Assembly (NCBI GenBank): GCA_964564535.1 | Contig: CAZMBH010000021.1 | Span: forward strand, 1-16,334 | Origin: GWC2-37-13 sp964564535 | Lineage (GTDB): Bacteria > Patescibacteriota > Microgenomatia > UBA1406 > GWC2-37-13 | Reading direction: 5' to 3' | DNA length: 16,334 nt | Shown here: positions 1-5,827 of the stretch, piece after piece | Numbering within the stretch: position 1 is the first letter of the stretch | Layout of the letters: each line of letters begins with the position of its first letter | The notes under the pieces: model-generated | What the model saw: the letters and a program-made list of their open reading frames with translations, nothing else | The model's database searches: none | Told to the model about the DNA's origin: nothing | Program-made: the position numbers and the translations under genes

Positions 1-69
1 GTTGTATTTGAAACCGTATCTACTTTCGGGCTCATCTTGTATTGTACAAGACTAAGTGTCGCAATCTGA
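1..69 (+). pseudogene. Possible end of a broken Trk/Ktr-type potassium transporter gene
   Basis: Frame 1 is open from the window edge to a TGA at 67-69. Its first residues, VVFETVSTFGL, resemble the conserved 'FE.VSAFGTVGLS' segment of TrkH/KtrB potassium transporter subunits, but the similarity stops after about 11 residues and the frame then ends. The piece is too short to prove. If real, it is the rim of a gene that was cut or frameshifted before the recombinase region. It could equally be chance. Confidence 0.22.
36..50. repeat. Small perfect hairpin
   Basis: CTTGTA and TACAAG pair around a TTG loop. There is no T-run after it, so it is not a convincing terminator. Function unknown. Confidence 0.3.
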
Positions 70-137
70 AAAGAATTTGTCTATAATATTCTCATTACAG
101 GTTGTTAATGAAATAGGTTCGAGTGGTTTGGTATAAT

Positions 138-214
138 CGCTCCAAGTCCCGACTTGTCGGGCGGCGCGATAGCGCCGCCCACTGATCCGGAAGGTCACAA
201 TCCACTATTCTTGC
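138..214. repeat. Left arm of 77-nt inverted repeat around the serine recombinase
   Basis: The reverse complement of this stretch matches 1939-2015 at 76 of 77 positions. The outer end reads CGCTCCA, which in the right copy is the 3' end of tRNA-Gly. Inside are two adjacent hairpins: CCCGAC/GTCGGG with a TT loop, and GGCGGCGC/GCGCCGCC with a GATA loop. Similarity to the right copy continues inward, with gaps, into the remnant at 215-314. The two arms bound a 1,878-bp segment holding the recombinase. Confidence 0.9.
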
Positions 215-314
215 ACAGTCTTTTTTAGTTTTTTTCAAAAAGATTTAAATTGTCTATCATTCTAATGCTTATTCTTTTCTCCCGCTTAAGGCAGGAGGAT
301 GCGATTTTATCTCT
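215..314 (-). pseudogene. Decayed copy of the 3' end of a serine recombinase gene
   Basis: Read on the minus strand, this stretch aligns in blocks to the 3' end of the intact recombinase gene. 298-311 equals 1858-1871 (14 of 14 bases), 230-254 matches the stretch from 1873 with few changes, and 216-228 equals 1906-1918 (13 of 13). Translated, it reads DKIAS, then 14 extra residues, then DNLNLFEKN and a stop, against DKIASDNINLFQKR in the intact protein. The extra 42 bases are in frame and include the imperfect palindrome at 280-296. This is a fragment of a second, inverted copy, not a working gene. Confidence 0.75.
280..296. repeat. Short palindrome inserted in the recombinase remnant
   Basis: TCCCGC and GCAGGA pair with one mismatch around TTAAG. 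It lies inside the 42-base stretch that is present in the remnant but absent from the intact recombinase gene, so it looks like a small palindromic insertion. Confidence 0.5.
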
Positions 315-317
315 TTT

Positions 318-335
318 CCACCGCCAAGCGGTTGG
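318..335. repeat. GC-rich palindrome
   Basis: CCACCGC and GCGGTTGG form an imperfect hairpin around CAA. It is GC-rich in an AT-rich surround, like the other small palindromes of this window. It lies where similarity between the remnant and the intact recombinase gene is lost. Confidence 0.45.
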
Positions 336-369
336 TTTGACCAAAAGCAATAAAATAGGAAATTTTTTT

Positions 370-507
370 TTAAAAAAATGTCTAATAACGAGCTATCCCT
401 TACTCAATCCGTACTTAGTCCGTACTATTGTAGAAATTAAATCAATATTGATATTGAAAATTATTATTAAAGGCGTACTATTATTTTGCAATTAGACATT
501 TTTTTAA
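370..507. repeat. 138-bp MITE-like unit with 17-bp perfect terminal inverted repeats
   Basis: TTAAAAAAATGTCTAAT at 370-386 is the exact reverse complement of 491-507. The interior is AT-rich and holds two close GTCCGTACT/TCCGTACT copies around 407-425. There is no convincing ORF inside; the 81-codon frame from 250 to 495 crosses the repeats and is not protein-like. The unit ends 9 bases before the recombinase ATG, so it also supplies that gene's upstream region. I see no clear target-site duplication. It may be a small non-autonomous element, or paired recombinase or regulator sites. Confidence 0.6.
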
Positions 508-516
508 TTTGATAAC

Positions 517-2157
517 ATGAAAAGTCCTGCTCTAGCTTCAAAATATTTTCTTTATGCCAGAAAGTCGACAGATGATGAAGAGCGTCAACTGCTATCTATC
601 CCTGCCCAGATTGATGAGCTTCGCGAATTTGCTGTAAAAGAGGGTTTAACTGTAGTTGATACTATTATTGAGAGTAAAACAGCTAAAGTCCCTGGTCGGG
701 AACTATTTAACCAAATGTTGGATCGGGTAGAAAAGGGCGAAGCTCAAGGTATATTAGCTTGGCACCCGGATAGACTAGCCCGTAATGCAGTTGACGCTGG
801 TCGGGTCGTCTACCTTCTTGATCGTAATATTTTAGACGACCTCAAGTTCCCGACTTTCTGGTTTCAAAACACTCCGCAGGGACTTTTCATGTTATCAATT
901 GCTTTTGGTCAAAGTAAATACTATGTGGATTCCTTGAGCGAAAATACTAAAAGGGGTTTGAGGCAAAAGGTAAGAAGAGGAGAATGCCCTGGCCCCGCTC
1001 CTTTGGGATATGTAAATGATAGACTCAACAAAAAGATTCTTTTGGATCCCAAAGTCGCTCCAATAGTCATTGAGTTATTTGAGTTATTTTCCAGCGGTCA
1101 GTATACCTATGACCAGATGCGTATATTTCTCAAGGAGAAAGGATTGACAACCCGAGGTAATAAATTAATTACTAGAGATCGTGTAAAGTTTATCCTCTCA
1201 AACCCCTTTTACTTTGGGTATTTTCGCTTTAACAAAGAAATTTATCAAGGAATCCACGAGCCACTTATTACAAAGAAACTTTTTGATAAAGTTCAAGAGG
1301 TTATCTGTGAGAGAACCCATATCTTCCCATTAAAATCTCTTGACTTCCCGTTCACCGGATTAATCAAATGTGGAGAATGTGGGATGATGGTTACGGCTGA
1401 GCATCATATTAGGCGTTATGAAACGGTTAACCATACAGTTGATTTTATCTATTACCGTTGTACCCGTAAGAGCAAGATTTCCTCATGCTCCCAACCATTC
1501 ATCCGTCAAGAGATTTTAATGAATCAATTGAACCAACATATTCAAAAAGTTTCTTTGTCCACTTCTGACCACCAATGGTTTATAGATCGCCTGTCCAAAG
1601 ACGAACATCAACAGCGGTCAGAAGTGCGGAGAAAAGTTCAAGAGTTTAAAGAGAGCTTACTGAATACTAGTGTAAAGCTCAGTAAACTTTTAGATTCCTA
1701 TTTGGACAATGTTGTCAGTCGGGAAGATTACCTTACAAAAAAGGATAAGTTTATGGGAGATAAAAAGACCTTAGAGGAAAGAATTAAAACTCTTGAACTT
1801 TTCCCCAATAAGTGGCTCGAACCTATGAGAGAATTCTTCAATACAGCATTGACTGCTGATAAAATCGCATCGGACAATATAAATCTTTTTCAAAAAAGAG
1901 AGTTCCTAAAAAAGACTGGCTCGAACCTAACCCTAAAAGCAAGAATAGTCGATTGTGACCTTCCGGATCAGTGGGCGGCGCTATCGCGCCGCCCGACAAG
2001 TCGGGACTTGGAGCGGGCGACGGGAATTGGACCCGTTGTCTCCTCCTTGGCAAGGAGGCATTTTACCGGTAAACTACGCCCGCAATGTCAATATTCTACC
2101 AGAGCGCGACGTAATATCTCAATCGCTTTTTCCAAATCACGGGTATTCAAGACGTAA
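517..2157 (+). CDS. Large serine recombinase (integrase/resolvase family), 3' end fused to repeat and antisense tRNA
   Basis: This is a site-specific DNA recombinase that uses a serine nucleophile. The N-terminal resolvase domain (about 8-150) has the catalytic serine in YARKS (Ser17), the SIPAQ segment (28-32) and DRLAR arginines (85-89). The recombinase domain runs from about 155 to 265. A zinc ribbon has CGEC (285-288) and later cysteines 315 and 324. A coiled-coil-rich tail covers about 355-430. Family-like sequence ends near residue 474 (KKTGSNLTLK). The last 70 or so residues come from the 77-nt repeat (from 1939), from the antisense strand of tRNA-Gly, and from the antisense end of the aminotransferase gene. 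The original stop has probably been lost, or the tail replaced, at recombination. There is no Shine-Dalgarno; a TTTAAT lies 8 bases before the ATG. The start matches the usual N-terminus length. It may still be active, since the catalytic and DNA-binding parts look intact. Confidence 0.9.
   Translation: MKSPALASKYFLYARKSTDDEERQLLSIPAQIDELREFAVKEGLTVVDTIIESKTAKVPGRELFNQMLDRVEKGEAQGILAWHPDRLARNAVDAGRVVYLLDRNILDDLKFPTFWFQNTPQGLFMLSIAFGQSKYYVDSLSENTKRGLRQKVRRGECPGPAPLGYVNDRLNKKILLDPKVAPIVIELFELFSSGQYTYDQMRIFLKEKGLTTRGNKLITRDRVKFILSNPFYFGYFRFNKEIYQGIHEPLITKKLFDKVQEVICERTHIFPLKSLDFPFTGLIKCGECGMMVTAEHHIRRYETVNHTVDFIYYRCTRKSKISSCSQPFIRQEILMNQLNQHIQKVSLSTSDHQWFIDRLSKDEHQQRSEVRRKVQEFKESLLNTSVKLSKLLDSYLDNVVSREDYLTKKDKFMGDKKTLEERIKTLELFPNKWLEPMREFFNTALTADKIASDNINLFQKREFLKKTGSNLTLKARIVDCDLPDQWAALSRRPTSRDLERATGIGPVVSSLARRHFTGKLRPQCQYSTRARRNISIAFSKSRVFKT
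1939..2015. repeat. Right arm of 77-nt inverted repeat, ending in the tRNA-Gly 3' end
   Basis: This is the inverted partner of 138-214, with one mismatch. It begins inside the recombinase reading frame and runs through the two hairpins (the larger is about 1974-1995) to the last bases of the tRNA-Gly gene, including its encoded CCA. Identity with the left copy stops at the tRNA 3' terminus. That is where tRNA-targeting integrases usually place their attachment core. Confidence 0.9.
2009..2083 (-). tRNA. tRNA-Gly (anticodon GCC)
   Basis: The minus strand folds as a cloverleaf. The acceptor is GCGGGCG/CGCCCGC, the anticodon stem is CCTCC/GGAGG with loop TTGCCAA, and the T stem is ACGGG/CCCGT. 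The discriminator is U, as in bacterial tRNA-Gly, and CCA is encoded. The T loop reads TCCAATT, with C where U55 (pseudouridine) is normal. Its 5' end lies 4 bases behind the aminotransferase stop, so it is probably made from the same transcript. Its 3' end is shared with the recombinase-flanking repeat. Confidence 0.93.
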
Positions 2158-3284
2158 GCGATTCTGACTTCATTCTTTCCCCTTCCCTTTGTACCGTAGA
2201 AACCGGCGGCAGGAGCGATCATCACCGTTGTTTTTTCATAGACAAATTTACTCAATAACCATTGACAAAAATCTTCCGAGTCTGTCACTGGAAGTTTTAC
2301 GATTGTATAAAAAGCGCCCTCAGGCTTTTCAAGAAAAACTCCCGGAATTGATTTTAAACCGTTATATAAAACGTCCCGGCGAGTTTGATATTCTTTATGG
2401 ACCTCTTTGAAATAACTTTGATCTACTTCCGTCAATTTTGAAGCCATTTCCTGATCTATAAGACCAGAGGATAATCTTCCTTGAGCGATTCTTAAAACTC
2501 CGCTTATCAAATCCTCATTTAAAGAAACAAACATTCCCAGTCGTGCACCGCAAAGACTATACCGTTTAGAAAGACTGTCGAGGAGGATCATTTTATCCGG
2601 ATATTTTTTCATATATTCCAAAATCGATATATGTTTTTTTCCATCATAGACAAATTCCCTGTAAACTTCATCCGAAATTAAAAATAAATTATTTTTTACG
2701 CATATTGAAACAAGCATTTCCATTTCATCTTTTGTATAGACTGTTCCTGTAGGATTGTTGGGATTGCAGATAATAATCGCTTTTGTTTTTTTGGTTATTT
2801 TTCCTTCAATCACCTGTCTTTCCGGCAGATGAAAACCTGTCTCTCCGGTTGTCAAAACCGGAACTATCTTAACCCCGTTTATGGTGGCATAAGAATTATA
2901 GTTTGCATAATATGGTTCAAAAGTGATCACTTCTTCACCCGGTTGGCAGACTGCAAAAAATGCCATTGAAATTGCCTCGGATCCGCCCGTGGTTACCTGA
3001 ATATTTTTTCCGTCAATAAATCCAAATCCTAACTGGTTAAAGTAACTAACTAAGGAATTGATAAATTTTCCCTCTCCTTGTGACTGCCCATAACGGATTG
3101 GGTTTTCGGTCCATTTGTTCAACACGTCAATCATTACCTTCGGTGTTTTAATATCAGGGTCTCCAATATTTAAATGGAGCACCTTGATACCCTGTATCTT
3201 CGCCTCCATTGCATACGGTACTAATTTTCTAATTGGGGAAGCTGGAACCGATTTGAGCCTCTTTGATATGGTTGTATTTTTCAT
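2088..3284 (-). CDS. PLP-dependent class I/II aminotransferase (aspartate aminotransferase-like)
   Basis: This enzyme moves an amino group between an amino acid and a 2-oxo acid using pyridoxal phosphate. The 398 residues match the fold-type I length. Visible motifs are NPNNPTG (174-180), SDEVY (204-208, the cofactor-binding Asp and Tyr), SLSKRYSLCGARLG with the Schiff-base lysine at 240, and VRIAY with the substrate carboxylate arginine at 374. It lies 46 bases downstream of ppcA on the same strand. This suggests, but does not prove, that oxaloacetate from PEP carboxylase is turned into aspartate here; alanine or aromatic specificity cannot be excluded. The gene ends in TGA, 4 bases before tRNA-Gly. 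The antisense strand of its 3' end is read by the overlong recombinase ORF. There is no Shine-Dalgarno before the ATG. Confidence 0.9.
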   Translation of the reverse strand: MKNTTISKRLKSVPASPIRKLVPYAMEAKIQGIKVLHLNIGDPDIKTPKVMIDVLNKWTENPIRYGQSQGEGKFINSLVSYFNQLGFGFIDGKNIQVTTGGSEAISMAFFAVCQPGEEVITFEPYYANYNSYATINGVKIVPVLTTGETGFHLPERQVIEGKITKKTKAIIICNPNNPTGTVYTKDEMEMLVSICVKNNLFLISDEVYREFVYDGKKHISILEYMKKYPDKMILLDSLSKRYSLCGARLGMFVSLNEDLISGVLRIAQGRLSSGLIDQEMASKLTEVDQSYFKEVHKEYQTRRDVLYNGLKSIPGVFLEKPEGAFYTIVKLPVTDSEDFCQWLLSKFVYEKTTVMIAPAAGFYGTKGRGKNEVRIAYVLNTRDLEKAIEILRRALVEY

Positions 3285-3330
3285 ATTGTGTTAATAATAA
3301 AGTTTTCAAAAAAAATTGCAAGGGGATTTT

Positions 3331-4836
3331 TTAACCTAAACTTTTTCGTAAAATTGCAAGACGATTCAGGTACTTTTGATATTTTTTTCCTGTATCAATT
3401 GCCCTATGAAGACAACCGACAATTTCAAAATGTTCTTTCTCTGATTCAGTAGCTGGGCCTAGCTTATAACCTAAATATTTTTCAATTTCGAAAACATCTG
3501 TTTGAATGTCTTTCCAAACTTGAAAATTTTTTGCTAATTCCATTAATTCATTTTTTTGAAGATATCTGCCAGCCCGTCTTAAATCATCTTTAATATTTAA
3601 ATAGTATTTTTCTAATAATTTTATTTGATGATTTTCTATGGCGTATTTTATTCCTCTTCCCGTCCCGATAATTTCCGGTGGTATTCCTAAAGAATATAAG
3701 GTTCCGGTAAAGCCGATTGCTCTTGGTAGTTTTACTTTTCCTACACCCCTTGAATAGCCAAAAAGACCAATATGTTGAACTCTTTCCCGCCTTTTAGGGA
3801 GTTCTGAAGCAATAATATTAATTAGAGGCGCAAGGTGTTCTACTGTATTGCGGTAATAATTTTCAAATACGGGTATTAATTTTTTTAATTTTTTTTCGTC
3901 TGACGTTGGAATCAAAGTTGCTTTTCCCAAAGGAAGAATTTTTTCCAGTTTTCTGATTCCTTTGATAACTAATTTTTTTTCATAATCGTATCTGAAAGCA
4001 CTCTGTATCAAAACTGTTCTTATTCCTTTATATTCATGACAAAACTGATCAATAGTACTTGGTGTTAACCCTCCTCGAAAAGGCAGTGAAGCAGAACCAA
4101 TAATCGGATAAAGTTTAACATGATGTTTTTTTTCAAATTCCAAGTAATGTGAAAGGCTAATTTTAATAGCTAAAACCGTTGGCACTAAACCTGAATTCAA
4201 AGCTGGATCGGAACGAGCCAAATATGGACGAAGATAGTACGGTTTGAAGCGAAATATTTTTTCATGTAACTTAAAATATTTTTCCAAAAGTTTATTAGAC
4301 TTTATAATTGTATTAACTTGTTCAAATAATGGAATTATTTCTATGTGTTTTAGACTATCTTCTCCAAAATCATAAAGAGTGTGTTTTAGCGACGCAATTT
4401 CTTTAAAAGCTTCCTGAATCGCAATCATTTCTTCAGCACTTTCTGTCATTGGAAGTATTACCTCAAACATAGGCGGACTATGAAAACCTATTTTTTTTGC
4501 TAAACCTGCTGCTCCTAAAATTCCCATAAAGGCCCTACCTAGTCGAAACTCTGTCTCAACTTTAGGATTTGGAAGCCGAAAGGTTAAAAATTTTTCCTTG
4601 CCTAATGGATTTTTTTTAAAGTATTTATGGTATTCGCTGAGAAGTTTTTCTATAACTGACTCATCAACATATTTACCTTCCCAATCCCATTTATATTCAG
4701 AAGTACCCAGCTCAGAAAAAGACAAGAAGCTTTCCTTTATTTCTTCACCTGTTTTTATGAAAGTATTTTTTTTCCAATACGGCCGGTTTCCATTATCGGG
4801 ATGTTGAGAAATCATTGTCCCTGGAATTTTTCGCAT
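3331..4836 (-). CDS. ppcA: Archaeal-type phosphoenolpyruvate carboxylase
   Basis: It makes oxaloacetate and phosphate from phosphoenolpyruvate and bicarbonate in the cytoplasm. The 501 residues fit the short archaeal-type family (about 500), not the roughly 900-residue classical bacterial enzyme. Recognisable family segments are the N-terminal MRKIPGTMISQHPDN (family form 'MSTQHPDN'), LPMTES (128-133), RPYLARSDPALNSGLVP (203-219), PFRGG (252-256), YSRGVG (361-366) and the RAIGFTGTLYSLG region from 372. The ATG at 4836 is chosen because it starts the family N-terminus. It begins only 8 bases after the mature end of tRNA-Phe, with a T7 run and no ribosome-binding site between, so mRNA and tRNA are probably one transcript. 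In a cell without a TCA cycle it would be a main entry to oxaloacetate and aspartate. This type is rare in bacteria outside a few Firmicutes and candidate phyla. Confidence 0.9.
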   Translation of the reverse strand: MRKIPGTMISQHPDNGNRPYWKKNTFIKTGEEIKESFLSFSELGTSEYKWDWEGKYVDESVIEKLLSEYHKYFKKNPLGKEKFLTFRLPNPKVETEFRLGRAFMGILGAAGLAKKIGFHSPPMFEVILPMTESAEEMIAIQEAFKEIASLKHTLYDFGEDSLKHIEIIPLFEQVNTIIKSNKLLEKYFKLHEKIFRFKPYYLRPYLARSDPALNSGLVPTVLAIKISLSHYLEFEKKHHVKLYPIIGSASLPFRGGLTPSTIDQFCHEYKGIRTVLIQSAFRYDYEKKLVIKGIRKLEKILPLGKATLIPTSDEKKLKKLIPVFENYYRNTVEHLAPLINIIASELPKRRERVQHIGLFGYSRGVGKVKLPRAIGFTGTLYSLGIPPEIIGTGRGIKYAIENHQIKLLEKYYLNIKDDLRRAGRYLQKNELMELAKNFQVWKDIQTDVFEIEKYLGYKLGPATESEKEHFEIVGCLHRAIDTGKKYQKYLNRLAILRKSLG

Positions 4837-4844
4837 AAAAAAAG

Positions 4845-4917
4845 TGCCGAGAGTCGGAGTCGAGCCGACATCTGAGGTTTTTCAGACCCCCGCCGTGACC
4901 ACCTTGGCTATCTCGGC
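4845..4917 (-). tRNA. tRNA-Phe (anticodon GAA)
   Basis: Acceptor GCCGAGA/TCTCGGC, discriminator A, anticodon stem GGGGT/ACCTC with one G-U pair, loop CTGAAAA. The T stem is GTCGG/CCGAC with loop CTCGACT, where position 54 is C instead of U. CCA is not encoded; the next bases are CTTTTTTT and then the ppcA ATG. It lies 36 bases behind tRNA-Ile on the same strand. Confidence 0.92.
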
Positions 4918-4953
4918 AATAAAAAATTATTTTAATTATAACAAAATAAACTG

Positions 4954-5026
4954 TGGAACCGGAAGGAGTCGGACCTTCTACATCGACTTTATAAGAGTCG
5001 CGTTCTAACCGATGAACTACGGTTCC
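4954..5026 (-). tRNA. tRNA-Ile with anticodon UAU (reads AUA)
   Basis: Acceptor GGAACCG/CGGTTCC, discriminator A, perfect anticodon stem CGACT/AGTCG, loop CTTATAA, so positions 34-36 are UAU. The T stem is GAAGG/CCTTC with loop TCCGACT, where C replaces U55. CCA is not encoded. Most bacteria read AUA with a CAU tRNA modified to lysidine by TilS; a gene-encoded UAU anticodon is uncommon. A minus-strand TATACT (5038-5043) lies upstream at about -10 distance. Its 5' end is 17 bases behind the stop of the HTH gene. Confidence 0.88.
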
Positions 5027-5043
5027 AATACCTTCAAAGTATA

Positions 5044-5721
5044 TCAAATACTTCTTATTTTTCCTCCAAAAAAATCTGAAATTGCTTTTATTGACATTAA
5101 CAATGTTTCTTTAAGTTGCGTGTTATTAAAAACAACCGTGCAAGTTCCATGCCCAAATCCTTTTTGATCTAAAGATATTTTTTTTGTTTTTTTAATATAT
5201 GGTTTAGAAAAATGCCTTGAATTAATATTTAGTTGGTGACTCCAATAATTTATTTCTTCTTTAATATTCATATCACTATATAAATGTAAATATATTTTTA
5301 TTTTTTCTTTTTTGATACTTAACGATTTGATCATCCAAAAAATTGTAAATTTTAATACTTCAGGATCAGTATTACTCACACTTATGCTGCTTCTAGAAGT
5401 TTTATTCCCTTCTCCCCAATACAAAAATATTCCAGACAAATATAATTCTTTTATTGATAGTGGTAATATTTTTAACTTTTCATTTTGATAATATTGATTA
5501 AGTCTTTTTTCCCTCTTTAACCTCATCGTTAGGATAAATTTTTCAATGCGATTTTGATTTTTATCTTTTAAATTTCTTAACTGAATTTTTGTTAATGGAA
5601 TTTTCCCTAACCATCTGCTTAAAGTACTTTTACTTATTCTAAGTTCTTCTTTGATTTGTGAATAACTCTTCCCTTTTTTTCTTAAAGAAAGAGCTTTTTT
5701 TAGTTCATGTATTTTTGTCAT
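5044..5721 (-). CDS. HTH protein with a C-terminal 'YWGEGNK' domain, function unknown
   Basis: There are 225 residues. A helix-turn-helix lies at about 15-38 (KSYSQIKEELRISKSTLSRW), followed by a basic helix. From about 90 the sequence contains YWGEGNK (101-107), SVSNTDPEVLKF (115-125), a strand-rich stretch IKIYLHLYSD (141-150) and GHGTC (190-194). The GEG element and the alternating strands recall degenerate LAGLIDADG-type homing-endonuclease folds. That link is inference; no second clear catalytic motif is visible. Similar stand-alone HTH plus 'WGEG' proteins are, to my knowledge, common in Patescibacteria. It could be a DNA-binding regulator or a nuclease remnant. It sits just upstream of two tRNAs, and a perfect palindrome (5746-5760) lies just upstream of its start. 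It ends in TGA. Confidence 0.72.
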   Translation of the reverse strand: MTKIHELKKALSLRKKGKSYSQIKEELRISKSTLSRWLGKIPLTKIQLRNLKDKNQNRIEKFILTMRLKREKRLNQYYQNEKLKILPLSIKELYLSGIFLYWGEGNKTSRSSISVSNTDPEVLKFTIFWMIKSLSIKKEKIKIYLHLYSDMNIKEEINYWSHQLNINSRHFSKPYIKKTKKISLDQKGFGHGTCTVVFNNTQLKETLLMSIKAISDFFGGKIRSI

Positions 5722-5745
5722 AATAGAACAGGTCTGTAACTATTT

Positions 5746-5760
5746 TAGAATACGATTCTA
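5746..5760. promoter_or_regulatory. Perfect palindrome, possible operator
   Basis: TAGAAT and ATTCTA are exact inverted repeats around ACG. The site lies in the divergent gap between the HTH gene (start 5721) and the EamA transporter gene. This is where a self-regulating HTH protein would bind. Only position and symmetry support this. Confidence 0.35.
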
Positions 5761-5778
5761 TAGTACTAAAATTATAAA

Positions 5779-5806
5779 TTGAAGTCAATGATTTATTTGG
5801 TAAAAT
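5779..5806 (+). promoter_or_regulatory. Promoter for the EamA-type transporter gene
   Basis: TTGAAG (5779-5784) and TAAAAT (5801-5806) are 16 bases apart, close to sigma-70 consensus. Transcription would start near 5813, on the A of an ATG, giving a leaderless transcript. That ATG is followed two codons later by an in-frame TAG. Confidence 0.5.
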
Positions 5807-5827
5807 TATTTTATGAATTAGTTTATC

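Noticed and set aside
114..144. tRNA-like 3' end (GGTTCGA followed by CGCTCCA) left of the recombinase
   Set aside because: The T stem and acceptor do not pair and there is no upstream cloverleaf; only the final CGCTCCA is shared with tRNA-Gly. At most a degenerate remnant.
250..495. 81-codon plus-strand ORF upstream of the recombinase
   Set aside because: It crosses the recombinase remnant, a palindrome and the 17-bp inverted-repeat unit, and the protein has low-complexity composition with no motif.
1838..2053. Minus-strand ORF across the tRNA-Gly and repeat
   Set aside because: It is a read of tRNA and palindrome sequence in one frame; its RVQFPSPA-like start is the usual false translation of a tRNA 3' half.
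4793..5047. Minus-strand 84-codon ORF
   Set aside because: It is a read-through of tRNA-Ile and tRNA-Phe.
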